From a bacterium UBP15_UBA6099 (lineage in GTDB: Bacteria > UBP15 > UBA6099), in the NCBI GenBank assembly GCA_002435745.1, contig DIWT01000044.1:1-40510 (forward strand): DNA of 40,510 nucleotides. Direction: 5' to 3'. This document shows positions 29,615-38,278 of the stretch, in pieces. Each line of letters begins with the position of its first letter. The stretch's first letter is position 1. The notes under the pieces are model-generated. The model made no database searches, was not told the origin of the DNA, and saw only the letters and a program-made list of their open reading frames with translations. Position numbers and translations under genes: made by a program.

Positions 29615-31053
29615 AAACGCTGCTCGTCGCCCCTCCGTGGATGGACATCTACGGGAACTACCGCGAAGCCGCCAAGCTCGGCTGCGTCAGTCCTCCCCTC
29701 GGCCTCGCCTACCTCGGCGGCGCGTTGCTTGAATCGGGCGGAGAATGCCGCATCGTCGACATGGAGACCGAAGGCGTCTCCCCCGAAGACCTTCTCGAAA
29801 TCATCCGCGCGGAAAATCCCAGCATCGTCGGACTGACAGCCACGACTCCTGTTTTCGAGAACGCACGCCGCATCGCGGCCATGATAAAGGACCGGTTTCC
29901 CGGCCTGACGCTCGGCATCGGCGGCGCTCATTCCACCGTCATCCGCCGAGCGGTCCTCGAACAGTCCCCCATGTTCGACTTTCAGGTGTGCGGAGAGGGC
30001 GAGCGCGCGATTCAGGAAATCTCCGCCGCCCTCGAACAAGGCCGTTCCCTCGCGGGCGTCGCCAACGTCATATACAGAGAAAACGGCGAGATAAGGGAGA
30101 ACCCATCGCGGCCCCTAGTCGAAAATCTCGACGAGCTTCCCGCGCCCGCGCGGAGCCTGCTTCGCAACGACCTCTACAGACACAGCCTCCCCGGCAAGGA
30201 GTCGGCGGTTTACGGCACGGTGTTCACCTCGCGCGGCTGCCCGTTCCAGTGCGTCTTCTGCAGCCAGCACACGATGTTCGGACGAAAAATCCGTCTCCAT
30301 AGCTTGGAACGCGTCATCTCCGAGATTCGCGCCATCGTCGAGGACATCGGCGCCGCTCACATAATCGTCATGGACGAAACCCTGACGCTGAACAGAAAAC
30401 GCACCTTGGATTTCTGCGCGGCGATCGAAGCGTCCGGATTGAAATTCACATGGGAGGGCTGGACTCACGCGAGCACGATAGACGAGGAACTGCTAGCCGC
30501 CATGAAGAAAGCCGGACTGATCCGGCTGAGCTTCGGCATCGAGTCCGGCGACCCTGAGATTCTCAAAAGAATAAAGAAAAGCGTGACGCTCGAACAGATA
30601 AAGGCGGCGTACAAAGCCGCGGCAAAAGTCGGCATAGAAACACGCGGGTCGGCCATGCTCGGCCACCCCTACGAAACGCGAGAAACCGCTTGGCGCACTC
30701 TCAAATTCATACGCGGAATCAAAGAATGCCTCCAGATATACCTCAACGTGGCATGCCCCTATCCCGGAACCGAGCTTTACGAATGCGCGGTGAAAGGCGA
30801 GGGCGGGATGCGGCTGCTCACGACCGATTACACACAGTACAAAAGGTACGGCGACCCGGTGATAGAAGTCAACGACCTGTCGTCGCGCGACCTCAAGCGG
30901 CTTCAGACCATCGGCCTGTTCTATTTCTATCTGACTCCGAGGCGCGTCTGGTATAATGTTTTCAAGCGCGCCGGGCTGAGGGCGGGGTTGAAGAACGTCT
31001 TCGCAGTCCTCTCCGGAGCCTTCAGCGCGCTGTCGGGGAAGAGAAAAAAATGA
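29611..31053 (+). CDS. cobalamin-binding radical SAM enzyme 2
   Basis: A 480-residue paralogue of the preceding protein. The cobalamin domain has SPPLGLAYLGGALLESGGE, VGLTATTPVF and LGIGGAHSTV. The cluster motif is SRGCPFQCVFCSQH (near residue 208), followed by IRLSFGIESGD and AMLGHPYETRET. The N-terminal and catalytic regions differ clearly from enzyme 1, so it probably acts on another position or substrate rather than being a duplicate. ATGA overlaps occur at both ends, giving coupled translation with its neighbours. Confidence 0.93.
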   Translation: MKTLLVAPPWMDIYGNYREAAKLGCVSPPLGLAYLGGALLESGGECRIVDMETEGVSPEDLLEIIRAENPSIVGLTATTPVFENARRIAAMIKDRFPGLTLGIGGAHSTVIRRAVLEQSPMFDFQVCGEGERAIQEISAALEQGRSLAGVANVIYRENGEIRENPSRPLVENLDELPAPARSLLRNDLYRHSLPGKESAVYGTVFTSRGCPFQCVFCSQHTMFGRKIRLHSLERVISEIRAIVEDIGAAHIIVMDETLTLNRKRTLDFCAAIEASGLKFTWEGWTHASTIDEELLAAMKKAGLIRLSFGIESGDPEILKRIKKSVTLEQIKAAYKAAAKVGIETRGSAMLGHPYETRETAWRTLKFIRGIKECLQIYLNVACPYPGTELYECAVKGEGGMRLLTTDYTQYKRYGDPVIEVNDLSSRDLKRLQTIGLFYFYLTPRRVWYNVFKRAGLRAGLKNVFAVLSGAFSALSGKRKK

Positions 31054-31952
31054 ATCCCGAATCCGAATCCGCCGCGTCAACCGCCACCTGTCCCGTCTGC
31101 GACATCTCTCTTCGATTCGCCTTCAAAAAAGGAAGATTCGAGTACGGAAGATGTCCTGAGTGCGGGACTGTCGGGGCGCATCCGCTGCCGACGGATCAGG
31201 AGTTGTCGGAGCACTACGCGCGGGCCGAGAACTATAAGGTCCTGAAGAAATACGAGGAAAGATACGCCGCCACCTACAGAAGAACGGCGCGGATGGTCAA
31301 GAGCGCCGCGATGAGAAAAATGGGAGTTGAGGGGCTGGAAAACATTTCCGCGCTCGACGTCGGATGCAATATCGGCGGTTTTGTGAAAGCGCTGCTGGAA
31401 TTGGGCGCGGACGCTCGCGGGCTGGACCCTTACGTCAACCCGGACGACATAAGCTGCGATGAACTGAAAAAGAGAATCAGCCGCGACGAATCAGTTTCCG
31501 GCTCAGACGGAGGGCAGGCGGACTGCCTGACCATGCTCGGAGTCATTGAGCACCTCCGTTATCCGGCGGCCGCTCTGGCCGAGAGCCGAGACAGGATAAA
31601 AGACAACGGCATGATTTTCATACAGACGCCGGACAGCGAGAGCGCGATCGCCAAGATAATGGGCAGGCGCTTCTTCGCGTACCAGCCTGTCGAGCACATT
31701 TACGTTTTTTCGCGCCGGGGGCTGATCAAGGCCTTGGAGCGCGCGGGGTTCGTGGAAATCGAAGCGGGCCGCCAATGGAAGTTCCTCTCCGCGAGCTACG
31801 TGCATGAACAACTCGGAACTTGGGGCAGGGGGTTTCAATGGCTTTTGTGGCCGCTCCGCAAAATCGTCCCCGGCCTCTCTCTCCCGCTTTACGGAGGCGG
31901 AATGACGGTCTGCGCAAAAAAACAGTTGTCCGAAAGCGACAGAAAAGGCTGA
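31050..31952 (+). CDS. zinc-ribbon SAM-dependent methyltransferase
   Basis: A 300-residue protein with an N-terminal zinc ribbon (CPVC at about 14 and CPEC at about 36) followed by a class I methyltransferase. Motif I is ALDVGCNIGGFVKALLELGA, then GLDPYVNP, CLTMLGVIEHLRYPAAAL and IFIQTPDSESAIAKIMGRRF. This architecture is common in methyltransferases of glycan and lipid clusters. The C-terminus contains an amphipathic hydrophobic stretch (GFQWLLWPLRKIVPGLSLPL). It overlaps enzyme 2 by 4 nt and is followed directly by radical SAM enzyme 3. Confidence 0.88.
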   Translation: MNPESESAASTATCPVCDISLRFAFKKGRFEYGRCPECGTVGAHPLPTDQELSEHYARAENYKVLKKYEERYAATYRRTARMVKSAAMRKMGVEGLENISALDVGCNIGGFVKALLELGADARGLDPYVNPDDISCDELKKRISRDESVSGSDGGQADCLTMLGVIEHLRYPAAALAESRDRIKDNGMIFIQTPDSESAIAKIMGRRFFAYQPVEHIYVFSRRGLIKALERAGFVEIEAGRQWKFLSASYVHEQLGTWGRGFQWLLWPLRKIVPGLSLPLYGGGMTVCAKKQLSESDRKG

Positions 31953-33449
31953 ATGAAAAAACCGACTAGCGCCGCCGTAATCATAACGAAGCCGACTTTT
32001 CACGGCCACATGGTTCCTCTGGGATACCTATATGTGGTCGCCGCTCTGAAAGAAGCGGGTTTTCCGACCATCGCCGTGAAGTCGGACGCGAGCGCGGGGG
32101 CCGGCTTGGAATCCCTTGTCGATGCGATAGACGCGACCGGGGCCGAGCTGGTCGTCACCGGCACGAGCTACAAGTTTCACAACAATTGCCCGTCGTCCAC
32201 AATAGAATCCGCGATGGCGGCGGCGCGCGCCGCAAAAAAAAGCGACCCCGGCAGACGGGTGCTTCTCGTAGGCCCGCTCAACGCGGCTGTCTATGAGTCT
32301 CTTCTGAAAGAGCCTGCGGTGGACGCAGTGGCTCTCGGGGAGCCTGAGGGAATCTGCGCGGATTTTGCCGCCTCCATCCGCGACGGCAGGCCGCCGTCCG
32401 ACATCCCCGGTCTGGCCCTGAGGGGCGCGGACGGGGTCGTCCTAACCGGGATTAGAGAGTATCCCGATCCCGACGCCCTCCCTTTCCCGGACAGAGAGGC
32501 CGCGGACTTCGAGGAGCACATCGGGCACAGCTATTTTTCGCCGCGGACGACGGAGGTTCTGACGTCCCGGGGCTGTCCTTTCAACTGCTCGTACTGTTTC
32601 GGAGCGAGGTCTTCCCGCCGCAACAGCGTCAACTCCGGCGCCCCCTTTAGAGGCGCTTCGCCCGAAAGGGTCGTCGAGGAAATCGATTTGCTCTATCGCA
32701 AGTGGAGCGTCAGGGGCGTGAAGTTCAGCGACGTCGAGTTCTGCGCCTCCTCTTCCCGGGTGGAAAACATCTGCGCGCTTATGCTGTCAAAAGGATACAA
32801 AGACCTTCGCTGGAGAGCGGTGACCCACGCAAAAAGCGTGCAGCCTGAGCTGCTAAGGCTCATGCGCTCGGCCGGCTGCGTGAACATATATTACGGCGTC
32901 GAAAGCGGCGACGAGCGCATGCTTCGCGTCATGAACAAAAAAGCCGCGCTCGAAGACATAAGGGAAACATTCAGAAGGACGCGGGAAGCCGGGATAAAGC
33001 CGGAAGCCTCTTTCCTTCTGGGGGTCCCCGGAGAAACCGAGGAAAGCGCCGAAAACACAATCCGATTCGCCATGGAGATCAAGCCTTTCGTCGCCACGTT
33101 TCATGTTTTCCTCCCCTATCCGGGCATCCCTCTGGAATCGCGGATGAAGAAGGAAGACGCGCAACATCTTGACGACTGGGACGTGTATCAGTTGCGAGTC
33201 GGCAAATCGTACTGCGACATTCCTCCCGAGCGCCTTGAAGCCCTGTCAAAAATAGCGTACCGGAGATTCTATCTGCGGGCGTCAAAAATAGTCGAACTGA
33301 TTTTCTGCGCCTTGAGAGAGCCGACGATGCGGGGATACGCTTTTCGGATTTTGGCCGGAAAGAACGAGGGAAGCTGGCTCAGAAAGATGCTCGTGGGGCG
33401 CAGGCGCTTGGGGAAAGACCCCGGCGCGAAACGGAGGGAATGCCTTTGA
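31953..33449 (+). CDS. cobalamin-binding radical SAM enzyme 3
   Basis: A 498-residue B12-radical SAM protein. The N-terminal domain (MVPLGYLYVVAALKEAGF, LVVTGTSYKFH, VLLVGPLNAAVY) is more divergent than in enzymes 1 and 2. The cluster motif is SRGCPFNCSYCFGA (near 206). NIYYGVESGDERML and FLLGVPGETEES follow. The start codon is adjacent to the methyltransferase stop. The 3' end overlaps the GT2 gene by 10 nt. The substrate is unknown; three such enzymes in one operon suggest a multi-step modification of one scaffold. Confidence 0.92.
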   Translation: MKKPTSAAVIITKPTFHGHMVPLGYLYVVAALKEAGFPTIAVKSDASAGAGLESLVDAIDATGAELVVTGTSYKFHNNCPSSTIESAMAAARAAKKSDPGRRVLLVGPLNAAVYESLLKEPAVDAVALGEPEGICADFAASIRDGRPPSDIPGLALRGADGVVLTGIREYPDPDALPFPDREAADFEEHIGHSYFSPRTTEVLTSRGCPFNCSYCFGARSSRRNSVNSGAPFRGASPERVVEEIDLLYRKWSVRGVKFSDVEFCASSSRVENICALMLSKGYKDLRWRAVTHAKSVQPELLRLMRSAGCVNIYYGVESGDERMLRVMNKKAALEDIRETFRRTREAGIKPEASFLLGVPGETEESAENTIRFAMEIKPFVATFHVFLPYPGIPLESRMKKEDAQHLDDWDVYQLRVGKSYCDIPPERLEALSKIAYRRFYLRASKIVELIFCALREPTMRGYAFRILAGKNEGSWLRKMLVGRRRLGKDPGAKRRECL

Positions 33450-34489
33450 AACAGCAAACTGGCGAAAGGCCGGACGGGGCGAGCGCTCCCGTCGTGTCCC
33501 TGATAACTCCGATGTTCAACGAATCGGACCGGATAGAGAGCAACCTCAAAGGCGTTGTCGAAGCCCTCAAGAATCTCGGCGTCTCTTGGGAATACATACT
33601 GGTGGACGACGGCTCGACCGACGACTCGCTCGAAAAGGCGCGGCGCGCCATTAAATACGAGCCGAACTGCCGCGTCATCCACTACGACTCCAACCGGGGC
33701 CGCGGATACGCTCTCAGGCAGGGATTCGCCGCCGCTCGCGGCGAGTTCGTCGTCGCCACCGAATCCGACTTCTCTTGGGGCTTTTCGATCGTCGGCAAAA
33801 TTCTCTCCGCCCTCAAAGAAACCAAGGCCGACATCGTTATCGCCAGCGTCCATCTGCCCGGCGGCGGCATGGAAAATGTCCCCCTATTCCGTTCGCTTCT
33901 CAGCAAATTCGGAAACTCCGTCACAAAGAGAGCCTTCGGCAACAACCTCACCATGATAACCGGGATGACTCGGGGCTACAGGCGCGACGCCATCAAGTCG
34001 CTCCGCCTAGAAGAGAACAGCAAGGAGATACATCTCGAAATCGTGGCGAAGGCTCTCGCGCTCGGATACAGGATAGTCGAAATCCCCGCCACCATAAGCT
34101 GGGCCCCTCCCGGAGAGGGCGGCAAAGCCAGAGGCGGCTTCGGCATCCTCAAGTTCGTCACCTCCCACCTCTTCATCTCCTTCCAGCGCGCGTCCGTAAG
34201 GATGATGTCTTGGCTCGCAGCTTTCTTCGCCGCCGTCGGCGTCCTCACAGTAGTGGTCGGCGCGCTCCACAAAATCTACCGCTTTCTCCCTTTCCCCCTT
34301 CCCAACCTTGTCATTTACGGCCTTATTATCTGCGTCATCGCCTTCCTCATATTCTTCTTCCTAGTGTTGAGCATCCAACTGGAATATCTCTACAAAAGCG
34401 TCGTTCACATACAGTCCCAACTCGCCGTTCTAGAGCGCAAACTGGACGCCTCGCCGAACGACCGCCCTCCAGCGGAACGCAAAGACTGA
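33440..34489 (+). CDS. GT2 polyprenyl-phosphate glycosyltransferase with C-terminal membrane anchor
   Basis: A 349-residue protein. The GT-A domain begins SLITPMFNESDRIESNL, then YILVDDGSTDDSLEKA and NRGRGYALRQGFAAARGEF. The usual DxD segment reads ATESDFSW, so the first aspartate is replaced by glutamate or shifted. Two hydrophobic helices (about 255-280 and 285-315) anchor the C-terminus, as in polyprenyl-phosphate mannose/glucose synthases. It may load a sugar on undecaprenyl phosphate for the GT-C enzyme encoded at 18925-20616; that is an inference. Last gene of the operon, followed by a strong terminator. Confidence 0.88.
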   Translation: MPLKQQTGERPDGASAPVVSLITPMFNESDRIESNLKGVVEALKNLGVSWEYILVDDGSTDDSLEKARRAIKYEPNCRVIHYDSNRGRGYALRQGFAAARGEFVVATESDFSWGFSIVGKILSALKETKADIVIASVHLPGGGMENVPLFRSLLSKFGNSVTKRAFGNNLTMITGMTRGYRRDAIKSLRLEENSKEIHLEIVAKALALGYRIVEIPATISWAPPGEGGKARGGFGILKFVTSHLFISFQRASVRMMSWLAAFFAAVGVLTVVVGALHKIYRFLPFPLPNLVIYGLIICVIAFLIFFFLVLSIQLEYLYKSVVHIQSQLAVLERKLDASPNDRPPAERKD

Positions 34490-34492
34490 TTA

Positions 34493-34526
34493 AACCCGAA
34501 TCCTTCATTAGGATTCGGGTTGCGTT
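34493..34526 (+). terminator. rho-independent terminator of the radical SAM operon
   Basis: AACCCGAATCCT (34493-34504) and AGGATTCGGGTT (34510-34521) form a perfect 12-bp stem with a 5-nt loop, followed by GCGTTTT. The convergent methyltransferase gene ends at 34557. Confidence 0.88.
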
Positions 34527-34556
34527 TTCTCCAATCGCCGGAGGCGCGCGGGAGAA

Positions 34557-35399
34557 TTATTTCATTTGGGCGGCTATTAAGTGACGCCAAGAGAGCGAGG
34601 GCAGGGCTTTGAACAGAGAGATTTCTAGAAGCGCGTCGGCCGCGGAGAGCGGAGGAAGGAACAGCAGGCGGAGGATGTTCGCCGCAGGCGCGGATTTCTG
34701 TTCCACGAGCGTTGTAAAAAGGAAGAACAACTCGGAGAACAAATTGATCGCGCGGCTATCGACGATGTCGAAGCCGGAGAGGCGGAGTTTTTCGGCGAGA
34801 AAAGCGGGCGCGAGAGCGCGTTCGTCGTCGCTCATTACTCGGGACGCCCTGCCGACGGAATCCGCGAGTCGGCGCAGAGGATGAGCGCCGTTCGGGTCGG
34901 AAATAAACAATATGCCGCCGGGGACGAGCGCGCGCCGCGCCTCGGATATAAACCTGTCGATATCCAGATGATGCGCCGCCTGAAAAATCAAAATCGTGTC
35001 CAGCGAGCCGTCCGCAACGGGAAGATTCTCGCAGTCCGCGACGAACACCGGCGGTCTCTCGCAGATCATGCGGCGGTCGAGCGCATACGCCCGCTCTGAC
35101 GCCAAACCTCTCCTCATCACTGACTCGCTGATGTCGCAACCCGCCGAGAGTTCGGCTCCCATCGCTTTGAAATAGAGGACGTTTCTCGGATTGCCGCACG
35201 ATGCTTCGAGAACTTTCTTTCCTTTTATCCACTCCGGCTTAATAAAACGCAGATGCCTGTCCCAAAACTTCAGAACGATTTTTATTATCAGTCTGCCGAA
35301 GAAGGAAGAGTCTCGTTCAAGAAAGGAAATAACGTAAACGCCGTCGCCTGCGAAATGCGATTTTTCGCGCTCGTTTTTATTCGGGTCGCTTTTCGGCAT
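34557..35399 (-). CDS. class I SAM-dependent methyltransferase, atypical motif I
   Basis: A 280-residue protein. VLEASCGNPRNVLYFKAMGA is motif I with ASCGNPRN in place of the usual GCGxG, followed by SAGCDIS. VFVADCENLPVADGSLDTIL and FQAAHHLDIDRFISEARRAL are the other family motifs, then GGILFISDPNGAHP. The long N-terminal part (FFGRLIIKIVLKFWDRHLRF) is partly hydrophobic and may be membrane-associated. It is the last gene of the minus-strand coaE set, 32 nt after the FN3-like gene. Substrate unknown. Confidence 0.82.
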   Translation of the reverse strand: MPKSDPNKNEREKSHFAGDGVYVISFLERDSSFFGRLIIKIVLKFWDRHLRFIKPEWIKGKKVLEASCGNPRNVLYFKAMGAELSAGCDISESVMRRGLASERAYALDRRMICERPPVFVADCENLPVADGSLDTILIFQAAHHLDIDRFISEARRALVPGGILFISDPNGAHPLRRLADSVGRASRVMSDDERALAPAFLAEKLRLSGFDIVDSRAINLFSELFFLFTTLVEQKSAPAANILRLLFLPPLSAADALLEISLFKALPSLSWRHLIAAQMK

Positions 35400-35431
35400 C
35401 TTGTCGGTCGGCCTTTCAGCGGGCCGCGCGG

Positions 35432-36061
35432 TCAGGGAACAATCTTAAGGCCGGTTTTTATGACGGCGGACGGGACGCTAAGCGCGCTTTTCGATTTGTC
35501 CGCCCCGACGGCCTCTATATAGTAAACGATATTGGAGTAAACGCCCGGCGCGGGGTCGGTGTATCTTTCGGTTTTGACAGGGTTGGGGGTGAGCAGTTCG
35601 AAACACCTGTCCGGGCCGACTCTGTACACGTTGTATCCACGCGCGGCGCGCGCCGAGGCGTCCCAGATTATGTGCGCGTCGCCGTCCTGAAAAACCGCGA
35701 ACACACGCTCCGGAGGCTCCGGCCTTTCGGGTTTGGCGGGAACTATTTCAGGCCCCGGCCTTCCTGCTCGCTCCGCCGCTTTCTCAGCCGCCATCGCCCG
35801 GCTGATGTCCTCCAGTCTAACCGCGCGAGTGGAATTCAAAGCGGAGAGATTAGAGAGAAAATCCACAGTGACGAGATTGTTAGGAGCCGGAGCAGGTTGA
35901 TGGTCGGGCCGTTCCGTTTCAGTGGATAAGGAGATGAGCGGAGCGAAGGCGAGAGAAAGCGCAACGAGGGCCGCCGCCGCGATTCTGTTAAAAGCCGACA
36001 ATCTGAGGAGCGTCCGCGCCAGCAGCGCGGCCCGCCTGCCGGACGTTTGTGAATCTCTCAT
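35432..36061 (-). CDS. membrane-anchored protein with fibronectin type III-like domain
   Basis: A 209-residue protein I do not recognise as a named family. A hydrophobic segment at about 27-48 (AAAALVALSLAFAPLISL) is a signal anchor or signal peptide. A proline-rich linker (PAKPERPEPPERV) leads to a C-terminal beta domain with VFAVFQDGDAHIIWD, ARGYNVYRVGPD and NIVYYIEAVGAD, the WxxxxxxxxYxVY pattern of FN3 domains. It is likely extracytoplasmic. The start overlaps the kdsD stop by 4 nt (ATGA). Confidence 0.72.
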   Translation of the reverse strand: MRDSQTSGRRAALLARTLLRLSAFNRIAAAALVALSLAFAPLISLSTETERPDHQPAPAPNNLVTVDFLSNLSALNSTRAVRLEDISRAMAAEKAAERAGRPGPEIVPAKPERPEPPERVFAVFQDGDAHIIWDASARAARGYNVYRVGPDRCFELLTPNPVKTERYTDPAPGVYSNIVYYIEAVGADKSKSALSVPSAVIKTGLKIVP

Positions 36062-36672
36062 TTTTTTCTATCGCCGCCGGTTTGCCGGGAAGAAATTTTT
36101 CCGAGAGCGCCGCCGGGATGCCTCGCCGCAAAGTCCGCCTTCGAGAACCCTTTCGCGCGCGCGACGGCCACCGCGAGCGCGTCCCCGACAGCCATCGTCA
36201 CCGTCGAGCTGGACGTCGGAGCCAGCCCCAGCGGGTCGGCTTCCCGTTCGACCCCGATGTCGATTGTTGCGTCCGCTATCTTCGCGATCGCAGACCCCTT
36301 GCGCCCGGTCATCGCGATCACTTTCAAACCGAGGTCCTTGGCTTTCCGCGCGGTCGCCACCGCTTCGATCGTTTCGCCGGAGTTCGACACCACGATCAAG
36401 AGGTCGCGCCCGTCCATCATGCCGGAGTCGCCGTGCAGAGCTTCCCCCGCGTGCATAAAGAACGAAGGGCGGCCCAGACTTGCGAAAGTGGCGGCCATCT
36501 TTTCTCCCACGCGTCCCGATTTTCCAACGCCGGAGACGATTACTTTCCCTTTGCAGGCGGCTATCTCGCGGGCCGCTAGAGAAAAACTTTCATCCAGCCG
36601 GGCCGCGCAGGCGCTCAGCGCCTCTATCTCGGCTTCGATAGTCTCGCGGCCCCATTCAACGTATTTCTTCAT
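36058..36672 (-). CDS. kdsD: D-arabinose 5-phosphate isomerase, SIS domain only
   Basis: A 204-residue SIS-fold sugar isomerase. Motifs are VIVSGVGKSGRVGEKMAATF, FMHAGEALHGDSGMM and LIVVSNSGETIEAVATARK, followed by DPLGLAPTSSSTV and HPGGALGK near the C-terminus. These are the KdsD/KpsF features for interconverting ribulose 5-phosphate and arabinose 5-phosphate, the first step to Kdo of lipopolysaccharide. E. coli KdsD has about 328 residues with tandem CBS domains; these are absent here, as in the short isomerases of some bacteria. Both ends overlap neighbouring genes by 4 nt. Confidence 0.9.
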   Translation of the reverse strand: MKKYVEWGRETIEAEIEALSACAARLDESFSLAAREIAACKGKVIVSGVGKSGRVGEKMAATFASLGRPSFFMHAGEALHGDSGMMDGRDLLIVVSNSGETIEAVATARKAKDLGLKVIAMTGRKGSAIAKIADATIDIGVEREADPLGLAPTSSSTVTMAVGDALAVAVARAKGFSKADFAARHPGGALGKISSRQTGGDRKK

Positions 36673-37535
36673 TCGATTGTTTCTCCGCTTTCAGGCGAGG
36701 ATTGAGAGCCGGAAACCGGCTCGGTTGCGACAACCGGGATTTCTCCGGCGGCGTCGCCGGCCTTAAAAAAGTAGCGCGCCGCGAACAAAACCGCCGCCGC
36801 GCCCGCCGCCGCAGCGACGAATACCGCCGCTGAGCCTCCGTCTATATTGATTGACACGAGATGAAAAACCGCCGCCGCCGCCGCAATGACGGCGATTCCC
36901 ATAAATTTTAATCTGAGCAGAGCCACGACAATGCAGCCCATCGCCGGAATCATGGCGCGCCCCGTTATCATTATCAGAAATTCGAAAGAATAGCTTGCGG
37001 ATTTATACGCGACCGCGACCGCGCAGACGCCTATCGCCCATGACGCCAATATGACGTATGCGAAGATGAGGAGCCTGACGATTTCGGGGGAGCCGGCGAA
37101 GAACGCGCGCGCCGCGCGCCCGCCCGGCGCGTCGTTGAACCTGTAGCCCGTCCAGATCGTCAGCGCCGAGGCGCATATCGCCACGCTCAGCCCAAGCGTG
37201 TGAAGAGCCATCGCGAGGCTCCAGCCGACTCTATAGTTGCCGAACATCTGCATCGCCGAGCCGAAATAAGTGCCGGTTCTCATCTTCCACACCATCGCGA
37301 ATAGCAGGGCGGAGCAGAGCAGGGCGATGAAGTGCGAGATAGGAGCCTGCGTCGGCGTTCGCGAAGTCTCGAACCTCGGCGCGCCGCGCCCGATGAAAAA
37401 CAGAGCCAGCCATATAAGCGGCGAAGCCGCGAGCGCCGCCACTGCCGCCGCCGCGAAGTCCCGGGTCGACGTGAACGCGCTGAAAACGATAAAAATGTAA
37501 AGAGCGAGCGCGAGCGAGAAATTAAAGTTTTTCAA
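36669..37535 (-). CDS. multi-pass membrane protein of unknown function
   Basis: A 288-residue protein with about eight hydrophobic helices, the first at residues 5-25 (FSLALALYIFIVFSAFTS) and the last near 245-260. The C-terminal 30 residues are hydrophilic and acidic. No family motif is recognised. It is embedded in an operon: its start overlaps coaE by 14 nt and its stop overlaps kdsD by 4 nt, so it is translated with envelope-precursor genes. A role in the cell envelope is only a guess. Confidence 0.75.
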   Translation of the reverse strand: MKNFNFSLALALYIFIVFSAFTSTRDFAAAAVAALAASPLIWLALFFIGRGAPRFETSRTPTQAPISHFIALLCSALLFAMVWKMRTGTYFGSAMQMFGNYRVGWSLAMALHTLGLSVAICASALTIWTGYRFNDAPGGRAARAFFAGSPEIVRLLIFAYVILASWAIGVCAVAVAYKSASYSFEFLIMITGRAMIPAMGCIVVALLRLKFMGIAVIAAAAAVFHLVSINIDGGSAAVFVAAAAGAAAVLFAARYFFKAGDAAGEIPVVATEPVSGSQSSPESGETIE

Positions 37536-38109
37536 TTTTCCTCCAAGCCTCGGCCACCTGCGTCCGGGTCTGCGCGAGCGTCCCTGAATTGTCTATCACC
37601 ACATCCGCGCGCCGCGCTTTTTCCTCTTGGCTCATCTGGCTGGCGATTCTGGCGCGGGCGGCGTCCTCTCCGGCTCCGTCCCTTGCGGCTATCCGCTTCG
37701 GAAGCGAATCCTCGTCGGCGGTCACCACCCAGCATTCATGCGCCATCTTGTCGAAACCGCTCTCGAAAAGCAGAGGAACTTCCAAGACGACCGCCGGCGC
37801 GCGCGACGCCGCCAGCCGGGCCGCCACTTCCGCTCCGATCAGCGGATGCAAGATCGAGTTCAGCCTGCGCCTCTGCCCTTCGTCCGCGAAAACTATCTCC
37901 GCAAGTTTCTCCCTGTTAAGCGAACCGTCGCCTGTCAGCAATTCTTCGCCCCACGTCTCGACAAGCTTTTTTAGTCCCGGAGTTCCCGGCTCGACGACCT
38001 CGCGGGCGACCTTGTCCGTGTCGATTACTTCCGCGCCGAGTTCAGCCAGCATTCCGGCCACCGCGCTCTTTCCGCTTCCTATCGTGCCGGTAAGGCCGAT
38101 TATCCTCAT
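37522..38109 (-). CDS. coaE: dephospho-CoA kinase
   Basis: A 195-residue enzyme of standard length for the last step of coenzyme A synthesis, phosphorylating the 3'-hydroxyl of dephospho-CoA with ATP. The P-loop GLTGTIGSGKSAVAGML is at the N-terminus, followed by VIDTDKVAREV, LNREKLAEIVFADEGQRRRL, LHPLI and VVLEVPLLFESGFDKM. GGAGGAG lies 8 nt before the ATG and a minus-strand TATAAT lies about 55 nt upstream. It heads the minus-strand operon ending at 34557. Confidence 0.96.
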   Translation of the reverse strand: MRIIGLTGTIGSGKSAVAGMLAELGAEVIDTDKVAREVVEPGTPGLKKLVETWGEELLTGDGSLNREKLAEIVFADEGQRRRLNSILHPLIGAEVAARLAASRAPAVVLEVPLLFESGFDKMAHECWVVTADEDSLPKRIAARDGAGEDAARARIASQMSQEEKARRADVVIDNSGTLAQTRTQVAEAWRKIEKL

Positions 38110-38163
38110 CGGCGCGCTCCTCCGCCGCGAATTCCGTCTGTCGCGGACGTTTCCCGATTATCC

Positions 38164-38169
38164 ATTATA
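38164..38169 (-). promoter_or_regulatory. -10 box of the coaE operon
   Basis: Minus-strand TATAAT at 38169 to 38164 predicts a start near 38157 and a leader of about 48 nt containing GGAGGAG. The -35 region (TTCTAT) is poor. Confidence 0.45.
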
Positions 38170-38207
38170 TAAGGAATCAGGAATATATAGAAGAAGCGCG
38201 CGTCGGG

Positions 38208-38239
38208 CAAAAAAAAACCCGCCCTTTCGGGCGGGCTTT
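38208..38239 (-). terminator. rho-independent terminator of the secreted repeat protein gene
   Basis: On the minus strand, CCCGCCC-GAAA-GGGCGGG (38235 to 38218) is followed by a run of T residues, 44 nt after the stop of the repeat-protein gene. On the plus strand the same hairpin is followed by CTTTT. Confidence 0.88.
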
Positions 38240-38278
38240 TCGCAATCGATTTTTGCCTTCTATGCCGCGTCTCAGATA

